58,379 nt of DNA from the IMG/VR virus record IMGVR_UViG_3300027965_000006, positions 1-58,379 of that record. The stretch is one strand, 5' to 3'. Below are positions 49,003 to 57,725 of this stretch, piece by piece. The position numbers and the translations under genes are program-made. This stretch comes from a virus. Position 1 is the first letter of the stretch; each line of letters begins with the position of its first letter. The notes under the pieces were generated by a model, which saw nothing but the letters and a program-made list of their open reading frames with translations, made no database searches and was not told where the DNA came from.

Positions 49003-49031
49003 TTCCCCGACCAAACAAATGAGCGTAAAAT
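49003..49031 (+). promoter_or_regulatory. Promoter for the 49038 operon (leaderless-type)
   Basis: TTCCCC (49003-49008), 17-bp spacer, TAAAAT (49026-49031), then exactly 6 nt to the ATG at 49038 with no ribosome site. A start at +7 would put the transcript 5' end on the ATG. Confidence 0.45.
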
Positions 49032-49037
49032 CACTTC

Positions 49038-49820
49038 ATGCCGCTGATTAAGTCGCCCAGCCGCGCGGCGGTCGGGACCAACATCCGGGAAATGCAGGCA
49101 GCAGGGCATCCGCACGCCCAAGCGGTGGCCGCTGCACTCAATAACGCCCGCCGCTACGGCGCCAAGTTCGCCGACGGCGGCAACGCTCCGTTCTATGCCG
49201 CGCCGACCATCTACGGCTCCAAGACGCAGGCCGACATCCGCGGCGCGCTCGACGACATCGCGCGCCGGTTCCGGCCGCCGCCCGGAAAGGCGGCCTTTGC
49301 CGGGGGCGGCGCCACCACGCCGTTCGTCGAGCGGGCCGGGGCCTACCGGCTGGCGCACGAGGGGTTCATTCACAGTCCCGTGCCGGGCAGGACCGACGCC
49401 TTGCCCATCACGGTCAAGGGCGGCAGCTACATTTTGCCGGCCGATCATGTCGCGGCGATCGGGCAGGGCAACAGCCTCGCCGGCGCCGACATCGTCAATC
49501 ACATGTTCGGACTCGGTCCGGCCGGCGGATCGCCGCTGGGCAAGGGCATCGGTGCGGGACTGCATCCGATCAGGCCGACCATTCCGCATCTGTGGCACAT
49601 GGCCGTTCGCAAGGACGGCGGCGCGTCGCCGACGAAAATCATCGCCGCCGGCGGCGAGGTCGCGATCCCGCCCGCGAACGTCGTCGCCGGCGTGCGCAAG
49701 ATGACCGGCAATCCGCACGTCACCCTCGATCAGGCTCACAAGATTCTCGACGCATGGGTGATCAACACCCGCAAGAAGCACATCAAGACCTTGAAGGGTC
49801 TCAAACCGCCGAAGCGATAG
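49038..49820 (+). CDS. Virion-associated protein, 260 aa
   Basis: MPLIKSPSRAAVGTNIREMQ, then QAVAAALNNARRYG, a short N-terminal domain common in phage structural proteins; later KGGSYILPADHVAAIGQG and GGEVAIPPANVVAGVRKM are two copies of a G(G)xxxIPPxxV unit. Likely internal or tail-hub protein. Confidence 0.65.
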   Translation: MPLIKSPSRAAVGTNIREMQAAGHPHAQAVAAALNNARRYGAKFADGGNAPFYAAPTIYGSKTQADIRGALDDIARRFRPPPGKAAFAGGGATTPFVERAGAYRLAHEGFIHSPVPGRTDALPITVKGGSYILPADHVAAIGQGNSLAGADIVNHMFGLGPAGGSPLGKGIGAGLHPIRPTIPHLWHMAVRKDGGASPTKIIAAGGEVAIPPANVVAGVRKMTGNPHVTLDQAHKILDAWVINTRKKHIKTLKGLKPPKR

Positions 49821-49822
49821 CG

Positions 49823-50332
49823 ATGGCCGCCCCCTCGATCGTCCGCATCGCGCGCCCGGAGGATTACATGGGCGTGTGGAAGTTGTTGCTGTGCTCGCAC
49901 GCCGAGAACGGCAAATTCCCGCTCGCCCCAGAGAAGGTCGAATACTTCGTCCAGCGCGCCCTGGTGCCCGAGGTCATTCCACCCGACGACACCGGCCCGC
50001 GCGGCGTCATCGGCGTGATCGGGCCGCCGGGCGGCGGGCTCGAGGGTCTCGCCTTCGTGATCATCTCCTGCTTCTGGTACACGACGCAGAGACATCTTGA
50101 AGAGTTAATGGTGTTCGTCGATCCGGAGTGCCGGCGCTCCAACCACGCGCGCGCGCTGATCGACTGGATGAAACAGCAGAGCGACGAGACGCATCTGCCG
50201 CTGCTCACCGGCATCATCTCGACCGAGCGCACCGAGGCCAAGGTGCGGCTTTACGAGCGCGCGCTGCCGAAGGCGGGCGCCTTTTTCCTCTACGGCGCCG
50301 CGCCGTCGAGCGCCGCGCATGCGCTGAACTGA
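49823..50332 (+). CDS. GNAT acetyltransferase 3
   Basis: 169 aa from ATG 49823. SIVRIARPEDYMGVWKLLL, AFVIISCFWYTTQRHLEELM, VDPECRRSNHARALIDWMKQ (CoA-binding region without the classic Gly loop), and VRLYERALPKAGAFFLY. Lies among virion genes; a role in modifying virion or host protein is possible. Confidence 0.75.
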   Translation: MAAPSIVRIARPEDYMGVWKLLLCSHAENGKFPLAPEKVEYFVQRALVPEVIPPDDTGPRGVIGVIGPPGGGLEGLAFVIISCFWYTTQRHLEELMVFVDPECRRSNHARALIDWMKQQSDETHLPLLTGIISTERTEAKVRLYERALPKAGAFFLYGAAPSSAAHALN

Positions 50333-50342
50333 GGAGGCGACA

Positions 50343-53180
50343 ATAGGGTCGAAAGGCTCGCAACAGGTTCAATCGAACCAATCGCAGCAGTACACGCCCG
50401 ACCCGAACGCCTATGCGGCGATCTCGGCGGCGCTGTCGCGCGCGCAGGGGGTGGCGGGAACGCCGTTCTCCACGCCCGTGGCGCCGGTTGCCGGCTTCTC
50501 GCCGCAGCAGCTGCAGGCGTTCAACGAGGTCGGCGCGAACCAAGGCTATGCGCAGCCCTACATCAACACGGCGGCGAACTACTTCTCGCCGGCGGGCGCG
50601 CAGGGCTTCCTCAATCCGTACACGGCCAACGTCACGGCGAACCTGCAGGACATCTTCGGCCAGCAGAACGTGCAAAATACGGGTGCGCTCACGCAGGCGG
50701 CGGGCGGGGTCGGGGCGGACCGCATCGCGGTCGGCCAGTCCGAGCTCGCCAAGCAGCAGGGGCTGGCGGCGGGGCAGACCTACGCCAACCTCTACGGCAA
50801 CGCCGCCAATCTCGCCCAGTCGGCCGGGTTCGGCACGGCCAATCTCGGCACGGCGGGGCAGAACGCCGCCTTCCAGGGCGCACAGATGCTGCTCGGCACC
50901 GGCGGCCTGCAGCAGCAGGAACAGCAGGCGCAGCTCAATGCGCCCTACCAGAACGTGCTGCAGCAGATCGCGTGGCCGTACCAGAACGCCCAGTTCCTCG
51001 CCGGCATCACCGGGGCGCTCGCGCCGGGACTTGGCGGCACCACCACGGGGCAGGGCACCACGACCTATCCGGGGCCGTCCTGGCTCGGCACCATCGCGGG
51101 CCTCGGCATGACCGGCGCCGGCGTCTACGGGCTCGGCAATCAGCAGGGATGGTGGGGCAGCGGCAAGGGAAGCGGGGGCGGCGGTCAGGCGCCGAGCGCG
51201 CGCGGGGGCCGCATCCATCCCTATGCGTCCGGCGGGGCGACGGACGACGCCGACATGGTGCCGGCCGTCTCGGGCGACCCGTTTTTGCGCATGGTCGAGG
51301 CGCGCAATCTTCAGTCCGCCGGCGCTGATGCGCCGGGGGGCGGCCCGATCCGCCTGCCGACCGGGGTGAATGCCCAGCCGATCGACGCCGAGCCGCAAAG
51401 TATCGTGCCGCAGGGCGGCGTTCCGGCGATCCAGCCGCGCATTCCGCAGCTCAACCTCTCGACGCCAGCCCCGTCGGGCGGCGGCAAGGGATCCGGTCTC
51501 GGCGACGTGCTCTCGACCGGCCTCAAGGTCGCCAGCATGTTCCGCCGCGGCGGGGCCGCCCATCCGTATTCCGAGGCCGAGCACATGGACGATGGCGGCG
51601 TCCCCGTCTCGCCGAACGACCGCGTCGCCCAGGCATGGGACAACGCCAATCGCTGGAATACGCAGGGCGCCGGCCTCATTCCGGGCGATGCCCATACGCC
51701 CGACCTGCTCGCGGCCGCCCCCGACGTGCCGTTGCCGCGCGCGCGGCCGGACATCAGCGCCGCGGCACCACCGGCCGAGGATGCCGATTTGCCGCCCTCC
51801 GCAACGCCGACGGCGGGCCTTCCTGACGACGCCCCTTCCAACCCCTATGCGCCGCCGAACGCGCGCCAGAGCCTCGCCAACTCGCCCTGGATGCCCCTGA
51901 TCACGGCGGGCCTCGGGACGCTGGCGGCGGCCGGCAGCCGGGACGCGCGCGGTTTGCCGATCTCGCCCGCGGCGGCGATCGGGGCCGGCGGCCTGCAGGG
52001 CGTCAAGACGCTGGAAAGCCAGCGCGCGGCGGAGCAGAAGCAGGAAAGCATCGACCAGGCGGCGCGCCGGCTCGATCAGGTCGCCCAGTTCCACCGCGAC
52101 CAGTATACCAAGATGACGCCATATCAGCAGGCGGAGATCGGCACGAGGCAGTATGCCCAGACCCACATGACGCCGTACCAGGAAGCGGAGGCGTCGAAGC
52201 CGTTCGTGGTCGGGCAGAACGCGCTCGGGCTCAATGTCTATGGGCGGCGCCTGCCGAACGGCCAGATCGTCGATGCCGCGACCGGGCAGCCGATCACGGA
52301 CAAGAATACCGCGGCGCCAAAGAATACCGACGACGAGGCCGCGCTGCCGCCAACCTCGACACCGACGGCGACGGGCGACATCCGCGACGAGTCGGTCCTG
52401 CGCGAGGTCGACCCGAAGATGGCGGCGACCATCCGTGCGATCGACGAGGGGCGCACCTCGATCGCGTCGGTGCCGCTCAAGATGCGCGGGCAGGTGCTCA
52501 ACCTGGTCAACGCCTACGACCCGTCCTGGGATCAGACGACCTGGGCGGCGCGCAACCGGATGCAGTCCGACCTCGCCCCCAACGGCAATTCCGGCAAGCT
52601 GCTGCTCGCCGTCAACCAGCTGCTGCCCCACCTCAAGGTCGCGAGCGACAAGGCGGCGGCGCTCGACAACGGCAACTTCCCGGCCGCCAACGCGGTGACG
52701 AACTGGCTGCTCACCCAGGCCGGCGATCCGCGCGTCACCTCGTTCAACACGGTGCGCGAGGTCGCCGCGCTGGATGCGGCACGCCTGTTGCGCGGCTCCG
52801 GTGCCATGGCGGAGGCGGACATCAATAATTGGCGCGAGCTTCTGGCGAGCTCGGGATCGCCGCGCCAGCTGCAGGAGAACATCGGGCTCCTGTCCGACGA
52901 GCTGATCGGCGCGCGCGTCTCCTCGATCGAGCATTCCTACCGCATGATCATGCGCAAGGATCCGCCGTCACTCGTGTCGGACGAGGCGAAGGACGCGCTC
53001 GCCGCGATCCAGAAGCGCCGGCCGAAGGCTCCAGGAGAGGCGGCGCCGGCCGCCCAACAGCCGGCACCTGCGCCTACTGCAGCAGCACCGGCACCGGCCG
53101 CAGTGCCACCCACACGCGTGCGTCAGAATGGCCATACCTACGAGCGTCAGCAGGATGGCTCCTATAGGGCGGTTGATTGA
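50343..53180 (+). CDS. Large internal/ejection-type virion protein; apparent ATA start
   Basis: 945 aa if started at ATA 50343, which lies 5 nt after a perfect AGGAGG; the first GTG in frame (50451) has no such site. N-terminus (I/M)GSKGSQQVQSNQSQQYTPD is the style of phage GSK-type ejection proteins. Gln/Ala-rich N-terminal third, ARGGRIHPYASGGA and FRRGGAAHPYS repeats in the middle, helical C-terminal third. Probably ejected or a core protein. Confidence 0.7.
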   Translation: MGSKGSQQVQSNQSQQYTPDPNAYAAISAALSRAQGVAGTPFSTPVAPVAGFSPQQLQAFNEVGANQGYAQPYINTAANYFSPAGAQGFLNPYTANVTANLQDIFGQQNVQNTGALTQAAGGVGADRIAVGQSELAKQQGLAAGQTYANLYGNAANLAQSAGFGTANLGTAGQNAAFQGAQMLLGTGGLQQQEQQAQLNAPYQNVLQQIAWPYQNAQFLAGITGALAPGLGGTTTGQGTTTYPGPSWLGTIAGLGMTGAGVYGLGNQQGWWGSGKGSGGGGQAPSARGGRIHPYASGGATDDADMVPAVSGDPFLRMVEARNLQSAGADAPGGGPIRLPTGVNAQPIDAEPQSIVPQGGVPAIQPRIPQLNLSTPAPSGGGKGSGLGDVLSTGLKVASMFRRGGAAHPYSEAEHMDDGGVPVSPNDRVAQAWDNANRWNTQGAGLIPGDAHTPDLLAAAPDVPLPRARPDISAAAPPAEDADLPPSATPTAGLPDDAPSNPYAPPNARQSLANSPWMPLITAGLGTLAAAGSRDARGLPISPAAAIGAGGLQGVKTLESQRAAEQKQESIDQAARRLDQVAQFHRDQYTKMTPYQQAEIGTRQYAQTHMTPYQEAEASKPFVVGQNALGLNVYGRRLPNGQIVDAATGQPITDKNTAAPKNTDDEAALPPTSTPTATGDIRDESVLREVDPKMAATIRAIDEGRTSIASVPLKMRGQVLNLVNAYDPSWDQTTWAARNRMQSDLAPNGNSGKLLLAVNQLLPHLKVASDKAAALDNGNFPAANAVTNWLLTQAGDPRVTSFNTVREVAALDAARLLRGSGAMAEADINNWRELLASSGSPRQLQENIGLLSDELIGARVSSIEHSYRMIMRKDPPSLVSDEAKDALAAIQKRRPKAPGEAAPAAQQPAPAPTAAAPAPAAVPPTRVRQNGHTYERQQDGSYRAVD

Positions 53181-54823
53181 TGGCCGACGCGCCCCCCTTT
53201 AACCCGAACGCCCCGTTCGATACCGTGACAGGTCCGGCGGCACCGCCGCCGTTCGATCCGAATAAGCCGTTTGAGCCAGTCGATCAGCCGGCCGCGCCGC
53301 CGCACGGCACGTTCCTCGGCGCGCTCGAATCGCTCGGCACCGGAGCGGTGCAATGGGCGCTCCAGCAGGCGCGCGGCGAGCAGATCGAGTCGGAGGACCG
53401 CGCGCGAGCATTCACCGATCAGCCGAATGCCGGGCCGCCAATCCCGACCGGCGACCAGGCCAATCAGATGCTCGGCCTGCATCAACCGACCGGATTCATG
53501 GAGCGCGGCGCCGAGGCGGTCGGCAGCAATCTCGTCAATCCCGGCAGCTGGTTCGGGCCAGGCGGCTGGATCGCCAAGGGATTGATGGCGGTCGGGTCGG
53601 GCGTCGGCTCGGAGGCGGCCGGCGAGGCATTCCAGGGGACGAGCCTGGAGATGCCGGCGCGGATCGTCGGCGGCATGGCGGCGGGCCCGCTCGCTGCCCG
53701 CGCGATCAAGCCGACGCTGCGGCCGGACCAGCAGGCGCTGGCGGATGCCGGCGTCACCATGACGCCCGGTCAGCTTTTCCCGGGCCCCCTCGGGTGGGCG
53801 AAGGACATCGAGGACCGGGCCTCGAGCTTTCCGATCCTCGGCAGCTTCATCAAGGCGGGGCGCCAGCGTTCCGTCGAATCCTTCAACAGGGCGGTCGGCA
53901 ACCAGGCGCTGGAGCCGATCGGCGAGCGGCTCGATCCGCGCACGCCGGCCGGGCACGAGACCATCGGCGAGGTCGAGCAGAAGCTCGGCGACGCCTATGA
54001 CAATCTGCTGCCGAGCCTCCATTACATTCCGGACCGGCAATTTGCCGTCGACATGAACGGCATCCTTCGCAACGAAGTGAACCTGATGCCGGCGCCGCAA
54101 CAGGCCCAGTTCCACAACATCGTGGATACGGTGCTCGGGCCGCCGGCGCCGATGAACGGGGCGATGCTCAAGAACATCGAAAGCGAGCTTACGGCCAGAG
54201 CCGCCAACTACAGCTCCTCGCAGATCGCTTCCGAGCGCGACCTCGGGCGCGCGCTCAATGGCGTGATCCGTTCGATCCGCTCCAACCTGGAGCGGAGCAA
54301 CCCGGCGCAGGCGGACGAGCTTTCGCGCATCAATGCCGGCTGGGCGATGTTCTCGCGCATGCGTGGCGCCGCGGCCCGGCGCGCCACCAGCGACGGGGTG
54401 TTCACGCCTTCTGATCTGCTCGCCGCAATCCGATCCGGAGACAAGTCGGTCGCGCGCGGCGCGTTTGCGCGCGGCGACGCGCTGATGCAGGCATTCGGCG
54501 AGGCTGGCCAGCGGGTATTGCCGAGCAAGGTCGGATCGAGCGGCACGACCGAGCGGGCCTCGCTGATCGGCGGCCTTGCGGCGGCCGCGCATTACATCCA
54601 CGAGCCGCACGTCCTCGCTGGCACCATGGCGGCCGGCACGGCAGCGACGCTGCCCTACACGCGCCCCGGCATGTGGGCGGTCAATCGCTGGGCGGCGCCG
54701 ACGACCGGCGCCCGCGCCGGCTACGCGGCCGCGGCGCAGGGACCCTATTCACTTTTCATGCGCCCGGCGGTCCAGGCGGCCCCGTTCGCCTTCCTCAATC
54801 CCTACGCGCCGTCGTCGCCCTAA
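53180..54823 (+). CDS. Large ejection/injection-type virion protein, 547 aa
   Basis: TGATG overlap with the previous gene. Pro-rich N-terminus with repeated PFDP/PFEP units, a Gly/Ala hydrophobic region (WIAKGLMAVGSGVGSEAAGE), long helices in the middle (IGEVEQKLGDAYDNLL, LERSNPAQADEL) and GLAAAAHYIHEPHVLAGTMA near the end. Fits P22 gp7/gp16/gp20-like injection proteins by position and composition. Confidence 0.65.
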   Translation: MADAPPFNPNAPFDTVTGPAAPPPFDPNKPFEPVDQPAAPPHGTFLGALESLGTGAVQWALQQARGEQIESEDRARAFTDQPNAGPPIPTGDQANQMLGLHQPTGFMERGAEAVGSNLVNPGSWFGPGGWIAKGLMAVGSGVGSEAAGEAFQGTSLEMPARIVGGMAAGPLAARAIKPTLRPDQQALADAGVTMTPGQLFPGPLGWAKDIEDRASSFPILGSFIKAGRQRSVESFNRAVGNQALEPIGERLDPRTPAGHETIGEVEQKLGDAYDNLLPSLHYIPDRQFAVDMNGILRNEVNLMPAPQQAQFHNIVDTVLGPPAPMNGAMLKNIESELTARAANYSSSQIASERDLGRALNGVIRSIRSNLERSNPAQADELSRINAGWAMFSRMRGAAARRATSDGVFTPSDLLAAIRSGDKSVARGAFARGDALMQAFGEAGQRVLPSKVGSSGTTERASLIGGLAAAAHYIHEPHVLAGTMAAGTAATLPYTRPGMWAVNRWAAPTTGARAGYAAAAQGPYSLFMRPAVQAAPFAFLNPYAPSSP

Positions 54824-54858
54824 GTCGGCGACCCGACCGTGTCGCGCTACCGCCGGTA

Positions 54859-54888
54859 GTGACTTTGCCGTAAGAGTGAGTGTATATT
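54859..54888 (+). promoter_or_regulatory. Lysis-module promoter (leaderless-type)
   Basis: GTGACT (54859-54864), 18-bp spacer, TATATT (54883-54888), then 6 nt to ATG 54895. Same -10-to-ATG layout as at 49026-49038. Confidence 0.45.
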
Positions 54889-54894
54889 CATCTC

Positions 54895-55266
54895 ATGCGG
54901 CCTCTCTCGATCGCGGTCCTCATCCTCGTCGCGTTCGCCCTTCCGGCCAGCCCGCGCTGGCGGGCGGAATACGCGAGTGCGCCCGTCGCGGTGCAGCAAT
55001 GGTACCGCAACGCGGAGCTGACCCCGGCGGCGCAGGAGCGCTTCCCGTTCAAGAAATGCTGCGACCATGCGGACGTGGTGAAGACGAAGTTCAACGTCAA
55101 CCGCACGACCGCCGGCGACGAATGGTATTGGCTCGACGGCGATACGTGGCGGCGCATTCCCGACGACATCATCCATTGGAACGAGCGCGCGCCGGGCGGG
55201 CAGCCGACGCTGTTCGTCTATTCCGGCCAGGAAACCTGCTTCTTTCCCGGCGATGGAGGCATCTGA
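54895..55266 (+). CDS. Secreted protein of the lysis module, 123 aa
   Basis: Signal peptide MRPLSIAVLILVAFALPASP. Mature: FPFKKCCDHADVVKTKF, DEWYWLDGDTWRRIPDDIIH, FVYSGQETCFFPGDGGI. Conserved style in alphaproteobacterial phages. A GTG start at 54880 is an alternative. TGATG into the endolysin. Role unknown. Confidence 0.7.
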   Translation: MRPLSIAVLILVAFALPASPRWRAEYASAPVAVQQWYRNAELTPAAQERFPFKKCCDHADVVKTKFNVNRTTAGDEWYWLDGDTWRRIPDDIIHWNERAPGGQPTLFVYSGQETCFFPGDGGI

Positions 55267-56066
55267 TGGCGGCTTCGTCCTATGATGCCTGCGAGGCGCG
55301 CCTGCTGGTTCACGAGGGCGGCTACACCAACGATCCACGCGACCCTGGCGGCCCGACGAATTGGGGCATCACGATCGCGGACTATCGCCACTACAAGATG
55401 CCCAACGCGACGGCCGCCGACGTGAAGGCAATGCCGTTGGCCGATGCCAAGGACATCTACCGGCGCAAATATTGGGTGGCGAACGGCCTCTCCTGCGACG
55501 ACCTTCCCGCTGGTGTCGACGACAGCGTCTTTGATTATCGCGTGAATTCCGGGATCGGCCGCGCCGACAAGGTGCTGCGCCGCGTGCTCGGGCTGCCCGA
55601 CGATGCGCCGAACGGCGTCGTGATCGGCGCTCTCGAGCAGCGCGATACCAAGGCCGTCATCAACGCCATCAACGACGAGCGGATCGCGTTCCTGCGCAGC
55701 CTGCGCACCTGGGACCATTTCGGGGCGGGGTGGGGGCGGCGCGTCGCCGAGGTGCGCGCGTTCTCGCTCCAGCTCGCCGAGGGCGCGGCGCCCCCGACGC
55801 CGGTTCCGAGCGACGACGTCCAGCACGCCCGCAAGGGCCGCGTGCCGGCTCCTACCAAGGCCCGCACCGACATCAAGACTGCGGGGACGACCGCGACGGC
55901 GACCGCCACGGCCGCGGCGCACGGACATCCCGCGCTCGCCGCTGCCGCGATCATCGGCGGCGCCGTCGTCACCCTCGGCGCCCTGTGGTGGATCAACCGC
56001 AAGCACCAGGCGGCGCAGGAAGCGCCCATCCCCAACGTCATCCCGGTTCCCGCCAAGGCGGCCTGA
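55266..56066 (+). CDS. GH108 N-acetylmuramidase (endolysin) with C-terminal membrane segment
   Basis: 266 aa. LLVHEGGYTNDPRDPGGPTN with catalytic Glu17, then WGITIADYR, KYWVANGLSCDDLP, DYRVNSGIGRADKVL: the complete GH108 domain plus a peptidoglycan-binding-3-like end (about to residue 185). An Ala/Thr linker leads to a membrane segment ALAAAAIIGGAVVTLGALWW near residue 225-245, unusual for an endolysin; it could tether the enzyme. Confidence 0.9.
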   Translation: MAASSYDACEARLLVHEGGYTNDPRDPGGPTNWGITIADYRHYKMPNATAADVKAMPLADAKDIYRRKYWVANGLSCDDLPAGVDDSVFDYRVNSGIGRADKVLRRVLGLPDDAPNGVVIGALEQRDTKAVINAINDERIAFLRSLRTWDHFGAGWGRRVAEVRAFSLQLAEGAAPPTPVPSDDVQHARKGRVPAPTKARTDIKTAGTTATATATAAAHGHPALAAAAIIGGAVVTLGALWWINRKHQAAQEAPIPNVIPVPAKAA

Positions 56067-56080
56067 GAGGAGAAGGAATC

Positions 56081-56419
56081 ATGCTGCTCACGCTCCGTCT
56101 CGTCTTCGACTTCGGACTCGCGGCGCTCGCGGCCTATTTCGTGTTCAACGTCTATGCTGGCTACCGCGCCGCGACCGGCACCGTATGGCAGCGCCTGCTC
56201 GCCGGCGCACGCAACTCGGCGACGATGCTGTGGAGCAAGTTCTGCATCATCCTCGCGGCCGTCGTCGCCAATCTCGACCAGATCGCCGATGCGATCGGGC
56301 AGCCGGAGGCGAAGCAATACATCGCCGACATCCTCGGCAACCCGAAGGCGGTCGCCGGCGTGATGCTCGCGATCACCGCCGTGACGATGATCGCGCGGGC
56401 GCGCACGCTCACGAGCTGA
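56081..56419 (+). CDS. Membrane protein of the lysis module, 112 aa
   Basis: ATG after GAGAGGAGAAGGAATC. Helix LVFDFGLAALAAYFVFNVYA, middle FCIILAAVVANLDQIADAIG, C-terminal VMLAITAVTMIARARTL. Holin-like topology is possible. Confidence 0.65.
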   Translation: MLLTLRLVFDFGLAALAAYFVFNVYAGYRAATGTVWQRLLAGARNSATMLWSKFCIILAAVVANLDQIADAIGQPEAKQYIADILGNPKAVAGVMLAITAVTMIARARTLTS

Positions 56420-56423
56420 CGCG

Positions 56424-56882
56424 ATGATCGCCCTGCAGTTCGCCGCCGAGGATGGCTGGCCGTCGCGCCTGATCGAGTTCTATGGGCACGGCGCGTTCTC
56501 CCACGTCGACGCCGTGCTGCCCGACGGCAACCTGCTCGGTGCCCGGCTGATGGGCGGCGTCGCCATCCGCAAGGACGGCTACGCGCATTTCGCCCGCACG
56601 CGACGCATCGACCTCGATGCGCTCGCGACGCCGGCGCAGGCCGAGGCATTCTACGCTTTCCTGACCCGTCAGGTCGGCAAGCCTTACGATTCATGGGCCA
56701 TCGCCGGGTTCGTTTCGGGACGCGACTGGCGCGCCGACGACAAATGGTTCTGCTCCGAGCTCGCCGCCGCGGCGCTGGAGGCGGCCGGCATCATCCGCAG
56801 GCTGCTCACGCCCGCGAACAAGCTCACGCCACCCGACCTGCTGCTGGTGCTGAGCGCGCTGACCGACCTGGAGGCGGCCTGA
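56424..56882 (+). CDS. Papain-like (YiiX/YaeF-type) amidase or peptidase
   Basis: 152 aa. GHGAFSHVDAVLPDGNLLG (His of the permuted papain fold), VGKPYDSWAIAGFVSG, then KWFCSELAAAALEAAGI with the catalytic Cys. Enzymes of this C92-like type are common in phage lysis cassettes and probably hydrolyse a cell-wall or lipid amide. Confidence 0.8.
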   Translation: MIALQFAAEDGWPSRLIEFYGHGAFSHVDAVLPDGNLLGARLMGGVAIRKDGYAHFARTRRIDLDALATPAQAEAFYAFLTRQVGKPYDSWAIAGFVSGRDWRADDKWFCSELAAAALEAAGIIRRLLTPANKLTPPDLLLVLSALTDLEAA

Positions 56883-56883
56883 C

Positions 56884-57303
56884 ATGCTCTCGCTGCTCGC
56901 CTCGCTGATCGGGCTCATTCCGGGGCTGACCAATCTCGCCTCGACCATCGCGACCAAGGCGTTCGACGCCAAGGTCAAGATGTTCCAGGCGCGCACCGGT
57001 GCAGACCGCGACGTCGCCGTGCAAGCGCTGCGCACGGCGGCGCTGGAAAATCACGCCAGCGCCGAGCGTCTCAAGATCGTGGCCGGAAGCTGGCTGCTGA
57101 CCGCCCTGGTCGCCGGCTTCGCACTGCCGCTGATCGTCTTCGAATGGAAGGTGGTGGTGGTCGACATCGTGCTCAAGCTCGGCACGACCGATCCGATCAG
57201 GGGCCAGGTCGCCGACTGGGCGCAGGTGATCATCGCCTCGCTGTTCGGCTCGACCAGCGCCGTTGCCGTGACCAGCATGTGGCTGAACCGCAAGAACCAA
57301 TAG
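56884..57303 (+). CDS. Holin-like protein, 139 aa
   Basis: N-terminal amphipathic/hydrophobic LLASLIGLIPGLTNLASTI, then a charged helix, two transmembrane helices (WLLTALVAGFALPLIVF; VIIASLFGSTSAVAVTSMW) and a basic C-terminus LNRKNQ. Matches three-segment phage holins. Confidence 0.75.
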   Translation: MLSLLASLIGLIPGLTNLASTIATKAFDAKVKMFQARTGADRDVAVQALRTAALENHASAERLKIVAGSWLLTALVAGFALPLIVFEWKVVVVDIVLKLGTTDPIRGQVADWAQVIIASLFGSTSAVAVTSMWLNRKNQ

Positions 57304-57370
57304 CAGGCGGGGCGCGCGACCGCAGGAACGACCGCACGCCCCTTGACACCAGCAAGAGGAAAACTTGCCG

Positions 57371-57430
57371 ATGCCCAGAAGCACAATACGAGGGGAAATG
57401 CTAACCGGACGTGAAGGCCGCCGGAAATGA
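57371..57430 (+). CDS. Possible 19-aa peptide upstream of the spanin-like gene
   Basis: MPRSTIRGEMLTGREGRRK; its stop overlaps the next ATG (ATGA). Weak ribosome site. Could be a translational coupler only. Confidence 0.3.
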   Translation: MPRSTIRGEMLTGREGRRK

Positions 57431-57705
57431 GTGCTGCAATCTGGATCGCGCTCGGCGGCTTCGTCCTGACGGCGATTGGCGGCATTTTCGGCGCGCTACT
57501 GGTGCCTTGGCGCCTTCGTGGCTGGCTCGGTGATCAGTTCGACGCGACCCGCAAGATGTTCAACGACACCATGAAGTCGCACGAGGACAAGGATCAGGAG
57601 CGCCACGAAGAGAACCTTGAGCGATTCGCTCGGATACGCATCGCACTTGCCAAGGCGGGTATCAACCCGAATGGCGAGAATGGAATAGCGCAGGACCGCC
57701 ACTAA
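57427..57705 (+). CDS. Inner-membrane spanin/holin-like protein, 92 aa
   Basis: N-terminal helix WIALGGFVLTAIGGIFGALL, then a charged coiled coil (ATRKMFNDTMKSHEDKDQER...). N-anchor plus coiled coil is the layout of i-spanins (Rz), though an antiholin is possible. Confidence 0.6.
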   Translation: MSAAIWIALGGFVLTAIGGIFGALLVPWRLRGWLGDQFDATRKMFNDTMKSHEDKDQERHEENLERFARIRIALAKAGINPNGENGIAQDRH

Positions 57706-57725
57706 TCGGCATGGGGAAGATTCCA

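Noticed and set aside
50214-52934. 906-codon minus-strand open frame
   Set aside because: Antisense shadow of the GNAT and ejection-protein genes; no recognisable domain or ribosome site.
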